A DNA stretch of 64,000 nucleotides from Tritrichomonas musculus (taxonomy: Eukaryota > Parabasalia > Tritrichomonadida > Tritrichomonadidae), in NCBI GenBank assembly GCA_039105265.1, contig JAPFFF010000042.1, positions 1,178,001-1,242,000 on the forward strand, written 5' to 3'. The stretch's first letter is position 1; every line of letters starts with the position of its first letter. Below the pieces are notes generated by a model. That model searched no databases. It was not told where the DNA came from and worked only from the letters and a program-made list of their open reading frames with translations. The translations under genes and the position numbers were made by a program. Shown here in pieces: positions 10,389 to 22,910 of this stretch.

Positions 10389-10727
10389 ATGGAAACAGTT
10401 AAGACATATTACATCACCGACTCCTATAACAACCAATTCCCCATCGATTTCACTTACTCAAAGAATCCCAAATACATCGTTTTCCAATATTGTAGAGCAA
10501 CATGCAACGGATATCTTGATGGCGAAACCGAACTTCATGGGGACTTCATTCAACGTGACAAGTATTGTGATTCGCTTATTTGGTATGCAAATGTGATGCC
10601 ACCAGATGACAACCGCAAATATGAGTACATTGGAAACAAAAGAGACTTCAAACTGTGGTTTACAGATCCACTTGGAAACGAAATTAAACCAGATAATTTC
10701 AAGGTTTTTCTAAAACTAATTTATTAA
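10389..10727 (+). CDS. Small virion-type protein, single-domain beta pattern (fragment C)
   Basis: Predicted 112 aa, starting METVKTYYITDSYNNQF and ending RDFKLWFTDPLGNEIKPDNF followed by a short beta strand. The C-terminal pattern (hydrophobic strand, D-x-x-G-turn, F-x-V-x-L-K strand) resembles the C-terminus of the + strand gene at 51,743 in element B and a common uncharacterised Polinton virion-type protein. It follows the major-capsid candidate by 43 bp on the same strand. A jelly-roll or cement-protein role is possible; I cannot confirm it from sequence alone. Confidence 0.5.
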   Translation: METVKTYYITDSYNNQFPIDFTYSKNPKYIVFQYCRATCNGYLDGETELHGDFIQRDKYCDSLIWYANVMPPDDNRKYEYIGNKRDFKLWFTDPLGNEIKPDNFKVFLKLIY

Positions 10728-10977
10728 ATTATCCCTTACAAAAAGATTGATATCTTCCTGTACACCATTTTTTCATGAAAAACATCATCTTTTACATTCT
10801 CTTTTTGCATCAAAATGGGCCTGAATTCGGACATTATTTTTGGCCCCAAACCCCTTCAAAACATCCATTTTTGGGCACATTTTCTTAAATTCTACATTTC
10901 CCAAATTTGAGCTCCAAGTATTGAAACATGACTCCAAAAATGAATGCTAGAAGACAGGTGTACCCTCGTATTGAAAA
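10728..10977. other. Junction between fragment C and element A; no gene seen
   Basis: About 250 bp with no supported reading frame. It contains runs such as ttttggcccc and ccatttttgggc but none of the family A/B TIR words (the ATGAAACGGCACAGG iteron, the terminal AGTAGTATA). I cannot tell whether it is the end of C, an unrecognised left end of A, or a deletion scar. Confidence 0.5.
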
Positions 10978-13557
10978 TCATACCCGAAAATCAAGGCCAA
11001 AGTATCTTCCGGGAGCTGGCCCCATCTTATAACTACTGTAGTATATGCGAATGCTCAGGTTGCTTGTGATATCTTCATGAACAAACTCCCATGTCTTTTT
11101 CTCGATTATTTCATAATCCTTCTTTGCTGGAAGATAACGTCCATCCCATCTTTCATTTGTGTTTGATTCACTGAAAGCACGACTTGTACATCCAAGCCTC
11201 AAAATTTTATTAAATACTTCAGGGTCGATTTGATGGTCATTCCATCCATAAATATCAGTTTCGATTTTACTATAATTGTCTTCATTAATGACATTAGCCT
11301 TAGTTAAGTAGTTATCTGTATTGCCTTTAAGAGCAGCTAATCTGGTTTCCATTGCTTCGATTGTAGCCTTCAAGGTTGTATTTTCACCCTCTAATGTCTC
11401 TATCCTACGTATCAGTACTTCTAGACCTTCATTAGCTTAATCCACAGTAGGGTAATTATTAAACTCAGCCTCTAGCTCATTGACCTTCTCAGCTAACAAC
11501 TTGAAACAAGGCTTGAGTAAATCCCTAAACATATTGCTGATATCCATAGCACCACTTAATGTCAAGGTTCCAGTATCAGGGTTATCATTCTCATCAGTAA
11601 AAGGTAGTTCATCTAGTTGCTTATACTCTTCCTCACACCAGGTAATTATAGGTGTTATATCTTTGGTTATGCTTCTTGCTGTAGTACCTGACATGAAGTT
11701 AATGCTATTTCTAACCAAATCACTCATACCTTTGGTTGACTTATGAGAGAATAACCTTTTAAGGAATCCTCCACCTTTTATGGTAGGAAAGCTTATACCA
11801 TCTGGAAATAGCTGCATACCAATAGAACCTATTGATCCAGCAGTACCTGCAACTCCAAAAGCTAATGCAGTCCATGAGACTATACGTAAATTATCTACAT
11901 CATCCTCCAGATGTTGAGTAACTTGTTCAGTCCTTGATACTCTACCTTTTAAGCTTTCCATAACAGTGTTCATTTCGTTAACATCATAGCTAATAACATC
12001 TACATTATTGGTAACTAAGTTTAAATCACTCCTCATAGTAGTAATATTATCAGCTGTTATTATCTTAGAGGAGGTAATATTATAATCAGTATATAAGGTT
12101 GTTGCCCCATTAGGATTTGGGGATACTTCATAAAATTGCTGCTTAATGATATACTCGAATGGGTTAGTAGTTGAATCCCAATGAACCTCGTCTATTGGGT
12201 CAACATATTCATCAGCTAAATATATCTTAATATCCCTTGAGTCATTAGTAGTCGAAGCTGCATATGTATATTCAAGCTTTTCACATGAATCAAGTACACC
12301 ATGTAAGAACAACCATACCTTGTCTCCTCCATTGCCTTCTTTTCCAGTAGGTCGAACTGAGAACCTATTTGCATTTTTAGAACCTTCAAGGGTAATATCT
12401 AGGTAGAGTTCATCAATAGCACTAGTTTCTAATTTTTTAGTAGCATTATTCATCTTATAGCACCTTATTGCTTCAATATCATATCCATCTTTTGTACCTC
12501 CTTGACTTGTTTGAAAGCCTAGACCATATTTCGAAAAAGGTTCTATCTCCCCTGTCTTTAATTTTACAAAACAGTCTATTTTGCACTTACCTCCATGAAT
12601 CATGTAATGTAGTATGTTATCAGGTGAGTAGTCATTAGGCTTATTAATCAGTTTCATGTTCCTCTCACTCCTCTTGACTTGTATGTAGGTACCATCTTCA
12701 CCATACTCATTCTCCTTATTTAATCCATTAACTAATCTACCATTGATATGACCTTGTATGTTATCACCTACCCATTTTGTGCCATCCCATGATAAAAACC
12801 ACTTATTACCAAAACAATACTCATTAAACCTAAACTCTAAGTCATTAGGTATAGTATATCCAGTATCTATGTTCCATTGAAGTAACCAATACTTCTTGTT
12901 ATCTATCACAACCTGACTAGTTGATGTAGGCTTATATAAGTATAGTACATCACTCTTACGTAAACTTAATGCATTATCAGCTTTTATTATAGAACACTTT
13001 ATTGCCTTCTCTGTTTGTAAAGAATCAGTTATATATTCATTCATTATGCTCAACTCCCCATTCAGCCACAATGTATATGGGTTGAAGTCTAGTTTACTAT
13101 CAAAAGCTATATTCATATATCCCATGATAGTACTATTATTTATACTACATCCATTACTACTTTTGGTTATCAAAGGAGAGTATACTTGACCATCCTTAAC
13201 ATATATGTAGAACTCCTTGACTAAATTACCACTTGTATCATATACTATATTCTTCCTCAAGACAACCTTAAATATATTAGTCTGGGTTTTTATTTCGTTG
13301 AGTTTCTTCATGAAGTCTTCAGGCAAATTAACAAACTTAAGGATATTGTAAGTTGTTGTTGAAGACTCAAATGATACATACTGTATATTTTTATTTTTAA
13401 TATCAACTTCTGGTAAACCTTCGACCTCATTAAATAAATGACCTGTCTGTACATAGTTATCTAAGTCACCCAAGGTTAATAATTGGCTACCTTTTCGAGT
13501 AGCATCCCCTATCTTAAACTGTATATCTCCTTTAAATCTTGTAGTAGTATCACTCAT
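10978..13557 (-). pseudogene. Fibre-like locus 1 of element A
   Basis: Read leftward from MSDTTTRF (ATG at 13,555-13,557, context ACTAAAATG). It contains a domain shared with fibre locus 2: NKWFLSWDGTKWVGDNIQGH, then IIKQQFYEVSPNPN and TDYNITSSKIITADNI. Next come heptad-rich helices (NEMNTVMESLKGRVSRTEQV) and a Gly/Ala-rich hydrophobic patch (TALAFGVAGTAGSIGSIG). The end-most 400 bp (about 10,978-11,380) are unlike the matching end of element B and carry EAMETRLAALKGNTDNYLT plus a unique end domain, so the tip differs between copies. It is broken (about one break). The fibre role is inference. It lies 19 bp from locus 2 on the same strand. Confidence 0.6.
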
Positions 13558-13576
13558 TTTAGTTAAATAAAACTTC

Positions 13577-16500
13577 TCATTCGATGTTAGCGCATTTAGC
13601 TTCAAGTGCTGCAAGTCTTGCCTCAAGAGTATCAATATATGCATCCTTCTGGTCTATCATTTCCTTCACTTCTACTTTAGTAATATAAGCAGTCATATCT
13701 ATATCTTCTAATGGATGTTTTGTACTTGACTTATTTTCAAGCTCTTTGATTTTCTCGCACATGAATGCTATTGTACCCTTTAAAGTATCGCGATATGTCT
13801 TTGCAATATTAATACATGTATCAAATGAAACCATCATCTTATCAGCATCCTTCATTGTTATTTCAAGTTCAGGTTCATCATCTGTTTCTTCATGATATGC
13901 CCATGCAAGAATCTTTTCTAATACATCTTCCTCTGCTAATGTCTCTGGGTTATCATTACGACGGAACCAACTTGGAATATTAAATAATCCTATTCTATTT
14001 GCTACATATGCTTCTGCTGCTACTCCTGCTATAGCTGCTGCATCACCAGGATGATGTCTAACAAACTGCCATTGACCATGTAAGAACCTTCTAGCAACAT
14101 AACCTACTGCTCCCATAATAACCTGGGTAGTTGCACTTATAACACCATCTTGTTGGTACATTTCTATCACTCCATTTACAATATTAATTACATGTAGTCT
14201 TCTTCTATCTATTGTAGCAACTACATTTCCATTATATAGTACTTGTGTTATTTCTTCACCAGTTGTTTCATCTAATGTGTCATTAAAAGCTAAAAGATTA
14301 CCATGAGAATAAATATTATCCATTAGTTCTCCTCTTTGTTCATCACTCATTTGTTCTATCATTCTTGCTGTTATTGCTGGTGTTGTTCCTGGTACTGTCC
14401 AGGTATCTGTTGTGGCAACAAGGTCATAATGCTGATATCTAACTCCATTTGCATTGACTTCTATCTGTGAATTAATTCCAACAAATCGTACTTGACCTCC
14501 ACTAATATTTGCTGTTGTTGGTGCTGAATAATCAATAGTAGCAACAATTGGGTCAATAGTCTCTCCTCTATGATCAATAATATTTATCCATGCCTCTATT
14601 GTTTGGTCATTCAAGTAAGGTTCTAATCCAATATCTCCATTTTGTACAAATGGTAAATTTAATCTGTCTTGCATAGATAATTGTTCAATATCTCTCGCTG
14701 TGTATGTTGTTCCTTCCCATTCTATTGACCAATTATTATCAGTAGCTCTATGTATTCTATCTGTCATCTCAATATCAGCTGGTCTTATTAGAGTCCTTCG
14801 TTGAAATACATTATTATGGATAATGAGTTGGTCATTATAAAACAAATCATACACATTAAACCACTCTCTTCCATGATATTGGATACGTAATACTTCAGGA
14901 TGACTAGCAACTAATGCATTTCGTTCTTCTCTTGTCATATCTGCAATATCTTCTAAGGTATATTGGGTTCCAGATATATCGATAACAGGAACTTGATTCC
15001 TAAGTGCAATCGTAGTTGAAGCTGTATTTGTCATTGTAGTCTGTGGTACAGTTATATCTGTTCGAATCTCATTTGTTTCATCTGTAACAACTTGTGGCTG
15101 TACTTCTCTATGAGTTCTCTCTAATGATTGCTCAGTGGTTGTGATAGTATTTGTTGCATTATCAGTATCATTATCAGTTATTGTAATCGAGGATGAATTA
15201 ATGTTTAATGTCTCAGTCCCATTTGAATCTGGTCTATTCCTAAAGAAGTGTAAGAGATTCGAACCAAGTGTAGCAATAGCATTTCCTAACTGAGTCAGTG
15301 CATGTGTTGTCGAAAGGACAACCTGTGTAGCTGAGAATGATGAAATAGCTCCAGCAACAGGATTTTGAACAGTTGTTGTTATTGGTAAAAATCTTTCCAT
15401 AGTCATCTTATCAGCCTTCAAATCAACATTCACCAAAAACTTACCTTGAAAGTCACTACCTCCATCACCTGGATAACCACCACCACCACCACCACCTCCT
15501 CCACCATTTCCTCCTGGACCTGCTGGGAAAGGTCTTGTTTGATATGTATTAATAGTTACAGAGTTATTGGACATATTTAATGTTGAAAGGGCACTTGCAA
15601 TACAAACTGTTGATGCTAAAATATTTAATATACTATTCGCAACTGCTACACCTTGTTTAATACTATCAGTATATTCATTATACATGGCTTGAATTCTCAT
15701 TTGTTCAACTAGATTATCAACTGTCTGTTTCAATGAAGCATAATCATAGGCTAATATATCTGTGATTCCACCAACAACATTTAAGTCTCGACGCATAGTC
15801 ATGATATTATCAGCCCATATAATCTTTGATGAATAAATATTATAATCTGTCGATATGGTAGTGCATTTTCTTGGGTCTGGCTCTACTTCATAAAATTGTT
15901 GTTGAATAATTATATCGAATGGATTAACTTTCACATCAAAATCAAATAATTCTTTCTCTATATATATTCGAATGTTCTTATGATTAAATCCTTCAATGAT
16001 TTTAATGGAATGCCTTTTTTCTCGATGATAATTAAATGATTCGAGACAAGGATTTGACCCATAGGTATGCATAACACCTGAATTAATACAATGAGTAGGA
16101 TGACAATCCCATTTTAATTCAGTTATATTTCCATTAATATTTAGGTCAGCATAAACATATAATCCATCATCTGCATTTAATCCACTTGGCGCATCAACAT
16201 ACATTCTAGCTTGTTCATATTTATATCCATCTTGAGTAAAAGTATCTGAACCACTTGAATCAAAAGTTGCAGTTATTCCTTCACTTAATATGGTTCCATC
16301 TTTCTTAACAACCCTCCAATTGGTAAGATAATCTTTCAAGATATGAGCATAATTATCATCATTTGTTAAATCTTCCTTTATTGTTCCTTTTATCCATCTC
16401 CCAATTCTTTCGTTATGTTTGATTGTTAAAGCAGGCGCACCGTTATTTGTGTTCATGAATGATATCTTTTCTGTACACATGTTTTGACAATTATTTCCTG

Positions 16501-18813
16501 TCCAATTTTTACCATCCCATGTTAATTCCCAGTTATGACCAAATAGATAGTCTTTGAATCTAAATACTAAATTTAGTGGTATGTCATAATCTTTATCTAT
16601 ATCCCATCTCATACAATAATAATTGGATTCTTCATACGTCTTAGATGGTCTATATAAATATAACTGGTCTGATTCCTTCAAGGTAAAATACTTGGAGTCA
16701 GTTGATGGAGTAGAGGGAACAACATCATAGATTGCTTGATATTTGGAGACCAATGAGTTATATTGATTTCGAAATACTTCTAATATATCATCATCAATCT
16801 CAATTACAATTTTATTTCCATCAGGGTCAACAATATCAAAGCTATTTTCATCATCAGTATTAACAACGTCATTATCATCAACTTCAAGTGTACGAGCATG
16901 AGGAGCAGGAGGATGTCGTGTAATCTTATTTAAAATCCATTGGGCACCTCTTCCTATTGGTTCGAAAAGGGCAGCTATTAGAATTACACATAAACAAAAT
17001 ACCCCAACGCCTAAACCCCCAGCGATTGCATATACAAGTATTACATAAACATACAGAATTAAATCAGAATAACCTCCTATATATTGCCAAAATTGAGCAT
17101 CTATCCAATTTCCGCCTATCTGTATAATATTATTAACTAAATTTGGGTAGTTCATGATAAAATCAACTATGAAGTGCCATAAGTTGCTCCAAAATAATGT
17201 AAATGAGCTATATGCTATTTTAATCATTCGAATTCCTTCATTCTTTAATTCATCAATTTTGTTATTAAGTCTTGGTGTCAATTCTTTTATCTCATCAATG
17301 ACCTGATGCAAATCTACATCCTTAAAGTCAGCATCTGCATCTTCTCCTCCAATATAAAAGATTACCCCCACTTTTTCATTTTCTTTAACAGCTTCATATG
17401 CAATATCCACAATACTATCAATACCATACCAGATAAAATAAAATAAGTTATATATAATCTTCATAAATTCTTTTGTCGCAAAAGCAATTGTTTGATAAGT
17501 TAATTTAATAGGCTGTTTAGCAAGAGATAGGGTAGTTGAAATGATATTATACAATAAGTCTTTTATCCATCCTATTGTCTTTTTACTATATAACCAAAAC
17601 TTGGATACTGTTAATTTGAGTACTTCTGGTTCTATAATTTTTGGAATCGTATATTCTTCGAGTTTCTTTAATTCATCAATAGGAGGAATTACATAAACCA
17701 TATCTTCTTTGTTAACTAACTCTTTTGGTGGTTCAGTTGGAGTAGGTGTAGGCGTAGGTGAAGGTGTAGGGTCTGGAGTTGGCTCAGGTGTTGGAGTAGG
17801 TGGTGGTGTTTCATCTATTTCTATTTTAACCTCATGTATTTCTGGTTCGCCAGTTGTTTTATTAATTAGGCACATGGGAGTATTACCACCTGTTAAGTTC
17901 AAGAGAGTCTCATAACTTATGGTTTGATCATTTAATGCATCTATCCATTTAGTAATATTAGCAGCTGTTGTATTTGTTTTCTCAGCAAAGTCTTTCATGT
18001 TATTTATCTTTGTCTCATTGACATCAAAGATAGTTTCATTAGTTGTTTCATTAACTTTTAAATCTACATATTTAATGGGTTCAATCTCAGTAAAATCAAC
18101 AGTATTATTTTTTATCCACTTTGATATATTATCATTACTTGTACTTAACTCTTTTATTATAGTTTCCATGTTTTTAGGTTTTATTGTATCTGTTCGACAA
18201 TTATTTTTAAGTCCTTTAATGTATTCCAATCGATACTTGGAACAATTGCATTATTAACTTCATCTATATTTTGAATCATTAAATTCATAACATCTAACAT
18301 ACCTTTTTGGTTCGCTGTTAATGCTTCTATTAACTTCTTATATGTACTAACATCATATTCTTCTTCTATTATATCTTTATCACTTATCTCTCCAGTAAAA
18401 TATTTTAAGGTAGCTCCGGGTGCAATACCAGAATCTACATATTCCCTCATTTTGGTTAAAAAGACTTCTAAATTTTTAGCACTGTCTCTTAATCTTTCAT
18501 ATAGTTTATTGAGACTAGCACAATATTGTATTTTTGTCGTTAGTGTACCATCAGTATTCCATGTATATATACCTTTACCTCCCATAATGTTAAGAGCACC
18601 AAAAGACTCTAGCCCATTTTTATCCAGATAGTCACTAACCAATTTTATGTCTATCTCTTCCTTATTATATAAGCAACTGAATTTTGGATAATCTTTAGGG
18701 TCTCCACCTCTTATGATATCGATGTTGTTTTCATCATTAACACTTATCTCTATGTCTTTGTCTTTTAGCTTCTCTGTTTCTCCTGATAACAAATAATAAA
18801 CTTTAATTGACAT
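13577..18813 (-). pseudogene. Giant membrane-associated fibre-like locus 2 of element A
   Basis: About 5.2 kb read leftward from MSIKVYYLLSGE (ATG at 18,811-18,813, context CCTAAAATG). Parts in order: N-terminal helical region; a Pro-Thr hinge made of PTPEPTPDPTP-type repeats near 17,735-17,815; hydrophobic helices, the strongest near 16,970-17,060 (VYVILVYAIAGGLGVGVFCL); the domain shared with locus 1 (NWELTWDGKNWTGNN, IIQQQFYEVEPDPRK, TDYNIYSSKIIWADNI); a Gly run near 15,475-15,515; a long beta/loop part; and a C-terminal coiled coil ending ARLAALEAKCANIE. The layout suggests a membrane-anchored or membrane-active attachment protein, by inference only. I chose the 18,813 start because an upstream ATG would overlap the divergent gene. 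Broken. Confidence 0.6.
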
Positions 18814-18829
18814 TTTAGGATATAATAAA

Positions 18830-19560
18830 ATGCTAGTATCAGTACAAAGCACAAATGCAGATGAATATAATAAGGTATCAGTTAATTTAGATATACCTTG
18901 GAAGTGTAAATATGTCAAGTATTATGTATCTTCATTAAGCACCTTGAGTAATATTCTGTTAACCAATGATGAAGATTATATTGAGATGTCAAGTGATTCA
19001 ATACCTATTTTCAAACTCCTAAATTTTCTTATACAATCAAAGAATTACAATCGGTATTAAATTTAATGTCTTGGTTTCAATGGGAGTATAAACAAGAAAC
19101 AAGAACATTCCAAATAAAAACCACAATGAAGACTACCATTACGTCTTTAACTCATCGAGCTGCATTAGTAACTGGTCTTTATAATACTCCATTGCCTTTA
19201 GAGTTACCTGCTAATACAACCTATATAATAAAAGATATACCAATATTAAATCATACTAAGTTGTATCTAGTATCACTACAAGGTAATGCCATATACTCGA
19301 ATATAGGTGAACAACAATATACACCTTCAGTTATTGGTACAATAAATACCTTCACTGTAGATAAGAAACCATTTATATATGATTTTGAGACTGAGGGTAA
19401 GCCTTTAAAAATAAAAACATTTACAGATTCATTAAAATATTTATAATTAAGTTTAGTAGATTTTCAATACCAGCCGATATTGTTAAAAAGTCCTTTGTTC
19501 ATAACTATCAAAATTAAACCATCTAACTCGACTGATATCAATGATGTTTTAACTAAGTAA
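18830..19560 (+). pseudogene. Small virion-type locus of element A (counterpart of 51,743-52,483)
   Basis: Begins MLVSVQSTNADEYNKVSVNL just 16 bp from the divergent start of fibre locus 2, and runs tail-to-tail into the polymerase locus with an 8-bp overlap. The product in element B is 246 aa with a beta-rich C-terminus resembling a common Polinton virion-type protein. This copy is broken. The start context AATAAAATG matches the structural-gene class in this element; no initiator is seen upstream. Confidence 0.6.
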
Positions 19561-22500
19561 ACCTAAGAGTACGTGCAAATTTAGGTAAGTTGGTTTGTTG
19601 AAATGTCTTTGACTTCCTGAATGCATTCGAACCATCCAACAAATCAAATGTCATTCTTTCTCCATCATGCATTCTTTCAAAAAGCTCTTCAACTGAGATA
19701 CCCATCCTTTTGCACTTGTTGAGAATAACTTGTTTTGGAATTCCTTTGAGTCTAATATGATATCCTTCATTTCCTTGTTCATCAACCAAGATATCGAGGT
19801 AGCTCTTTTTACCAAGTGCAATGAGTTTTCTTGAGTGTATTTCCCCTTGACTACCTTCGAACTCATCAAAGTCATTATGAAACTGACACATATTTTTTCC
19901 AATAAGAGGTTGATGATACTTGAACTGGAATAAGTCAGCTATCCTTGGTACATCTTTTTCAAGTACATGCATACTATCAGTATCTTGATAAAAGATAGGT
20001 ATACCTGCTTGCTCAGCTGTAGCCATAACCCTGTTCATTAAGTGCTTACTCCAAGAGAGAACGCTTGCACCAAATTGAGGTAGGTTGAAATGGTCATTAA
20101 TTGGTTTCAACTTCTTGACATAGCACTTATCAATATTAGCATCTTCAACAACCTCCTTGATAAAGTTGTAGTTCCTCCAGAGGTACTTGTATAGTTGGCT
20201 TTTTGGTACTGTCTTGGTTTCAGTCTTTGTTGCTTTCAATATTGACTTGCCATATATGGAGTTGAGGAGGAGCTTTATTGTTTGTTCAAGAGGGTTCTTT
20301 TGCTTTTTATAACTTGCCCTGAGATTAAAGAGCTTCTCAATGAACTCATTGATTTTCTTGTTAAATCCTTCATCAAAGTAATAGCCACGTATTAACTCAT
20401 ATTCAACATCATAAAATTCGAACAAGTCCATGAGACCTACTTTATCGATATAATAATGGTCAACAAGAAAATTGCCGAATATTTTACTACCTGCTTCATT
20501 CCTTGTAAATACTTGTCCAAATTTATATGGCTCTTTTGATTTACATTCGAGTTTCTTGATGTTGACTTCGATAAAGAATGTATCATATTGCATAAGTTGT
20601 TCATGTGTTGTACCTTGTGGTATTACTTTAGGTCTTCCTAATGGTATACCATCCATAACATACATTGCAGATGGATATAAGCTAACTGCATCAAAGTCTT
20701 GTATCTTTCCTTCGATGTATTGCTTTTCATTACCTGCTGTCATTGTTCTTCCACCAGAGACACATCGTTGTATGAAGTCTTGACCCTTACCTGATAGTTC
20801 ATAACATCCATCAAAGCAACCATATTTCTTGGCAAAGCAGTATCCAATAGCACTTATAGATATAAAATCATGAACACCATACATATCTGTCTTTGTTTCT
20901 TTAAAGACTGCTTTCAGGTCTTCATTAAATTTTTCCATTCCCTTCATCAAAACAATACAGTCCTTGAAACAATAGAAGATGGCATATTTAATGATGTCGA
21001 TTTTGCCATCATTATAACAATTTGCAATTTTTGCATTTTCAATAATCTGCTTGCAGTTTGCATCAAGTTGTGCTTTCGATAACTTATCTGCATTTTCATC
21101 GATGTATTGCTGTTGGAACTCAGTAGCATCAACAATTCTTCTTTGAATGTTCTCTTGTGTATATAGCTTATATGCCATGACTTCCTTGTGAACATTGAGG
21201 TTGAACATTGTAGCAAATTTACTTAATGCTTGAGGTATTATACTATATGAGTTCCTGAATGTTAATCTCTTTTTGACTTTCCTTGTACCTTCTTCGAATA
21301 ATGTCATGATGATTTGCAACACAGTTCCACTTCGTTCTGTTATCTGTGTATCCCATCCAGGTGTGTTAATGAAAAAACATGCATCATACTTGAGGTTGTG
21401 AAAATATGTTAATGAGCCACTCCATAAATAATTCAAGAGCTTCTGTCCACAATCTTCACCTTGAATAGATATTTTATGTATGTTGGCTCCATCTCGAAAG
21501 ATCGTACAATTGAGATATGGTATATGTGGACTGACTGTAGAGTTTGTTTCGAAGTCGCTATAATAAATCCTTGACCATGTATTTTGTTTCTTTTTATTAT
21601 TTTCAATGAGTCTTGTACATTGTTCTGCATTATATTCGAGACTTACATAGTCATTAACATGTTCAAATTCAGTTGTGTTGATAATATCCATTTCGCATGC
21701 TTTGATTTCTTCAAATAGATGTAACTCAAACATCTTTTGAAAAAAGGTTATTGGTTTGATTCCTTCAGAATTATATTCTTTGACAGTCTTTCTATTACTA
21801 TGTAATTTATATATCATACATCTTTTGTCAAAAGGCATATATGCAAATGTTCTATCAAGTTCTTCATAGTGTTGAAGATAGAATAATGTACAAGGTATTT
21901 TCCTGTTGAGCATATAATGGTCTTTGAATAATATCAGGTTAACTTCTCTTTGAAAATCAACAGACCATTTTTTCTTTCTGGTGTTGATTCTTGTTTCATA
22001 CTTGTATTTATCAGGTTGTTCAACAATTCTAATGATACTAAAATTGCACTTGAACTTTTTAGCTACTTCTTCTATCTTGTTATTGGGTATGGTTCTTGTT
22101 TGAACAAAAAATCGTAAGTCATCTATTTCATCATCAGTGAACACACCTGATTGTATACAAGCATATACAAAACAATTATCTCTGTAGTTCTCTTTCCTTA
22201 CCTCATGAAAGATTTGGTATGTAGATAAGTCTATAGGTGATAGATTGATGTATGGGAAAAAACTACCTTCTGGTGTATTTCGATAGTCTTCATCAATTTC
22301 GACTTCATCATCATAGATTTCATGAGTATCCATATCTTGCATCTTGGTTCTAAAATGAACACCATCATTTGTTTTGTTCATGTCAATAAATTGTACCTCA
22401 TATCGAACTGGAATGAACATGTTTGAGATATATGGATTAGTGTCTGACTGGTCTTCACTTAAATCAAGTTATCCTGTTATATGACCTAATGTACTTTCGA

Positions 22501-22836
22501 TGTTGTGCTTATCACTGAGTGTGAAGTACTTATAAGTTCCATCAAGTGCAATTGCTTTAACAATAGGTCTTCCAACATTTTTCTTTTTATGTATCTGTCG
22601 TAGTGCTTCCGTAAAGGCGTACCTCTTATCTTCATCTTGATTGATGTCTGTAGCAAAACCAATACCTTGTCCTGCAGGAATCATGAGCTTCCTCATTTCT
22701 TCTTTAAATTTGTCTTTCTTTTGGTATTGTTTTGCACGTCGATTATATTCACGACGAAACTGTGATTTTGTATCAGCATAGACATCTCCAATAGCATCTA
22801 AAAATTGTCTTCAATGTCCTTGTTCATGTTTAACAT
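19553..22836 (-). pseudogene. PolB: Protein-primed DNA polymerase B locus of element A
   Basis: All motifs of a protein-primed family B polymerase can be read: exonuclease I YYSDFETNS, exonuclease II TYFHNLKYDACFF, exonuclease III FYCFKDC, motif A DFDAVSLYPSAM, motif B LLLNSIYGKSIL, motif C FYQDTDSMHV and the KKSY motif. In Polintons this enzyme copies the linear element from its ends using a terminal protein as primer. The start at 22,834-22,836 is set by a TCACTT initiator 8-13 bases upstream. The locus is broken in this copy; the copy in B looks whole. Most of the two genes is almost identical, but short patches differ strongly. Confidence 0.9.
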
Positions 22837-22860
22837 AAAATAAAAGTGAAACGATAAAAA
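22837..22860 (-). promoter_or_regulatory. Initiator (Inr) of the polymerase locus, element A
   Basis: On the minus strand TCACTT (22,844-22,849) fits the T. vaginalis TCA-Y-W initiator and would give an 11-base leader. The same word in the same place precedes the polymerase of element B. Confidence 0.6.
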
Positions 22861-22910
22861 TAAAAACAAAGAAAAAGTTAAAAAAATTATTTTTTTAGTT
22901 ATGACCTATC

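Larger units (their letters stand above)
1..10977. mobile_element. Polinton/Maverick fragment C (divergent family, fossil)
   Basis: A block of virus-like genes: fibre-like locus (-), N/S-rich protein (+), minor-capsid-like protein (+), packaging ATPase (-), two small proteins (-), major-capsid candidate (+) and a small protein (+). The ATPase and capsid candidates are related to those of elements A and B at the protein level but clearly diverged, so this is a second Polinton lineage. No polymerase, integrase or protease lies in the visible part, and neither terminus is recognised. The right limit is placed between 10,728 and 10,977, where its last gene ends and the fibre locus of A begins. 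Most reading frames are open, with about one break, so the fragment does not look ancient. Confidence 0.75.

Noticed and set aside
10728-10977. Left TIR of element A
   Set aside because: A faint acaggtgtaccctcg word recalls the TIR, but the iteron, purine tract and terminal AGTAGTATA are absent.
17709-17915. + strand frame rich in GVGVG (also 50,555-50,791)
   Set aside because: Antisense shadow of the Pro-Thr hinge in the fibre locus.
18813-18918. Upstream ATG for fibre locus 2 (also 51,831 in B)
   Set aside because: It would overlap the divergent + strand gene; the ATG in CCTAAAATG context is preferred in both copies.
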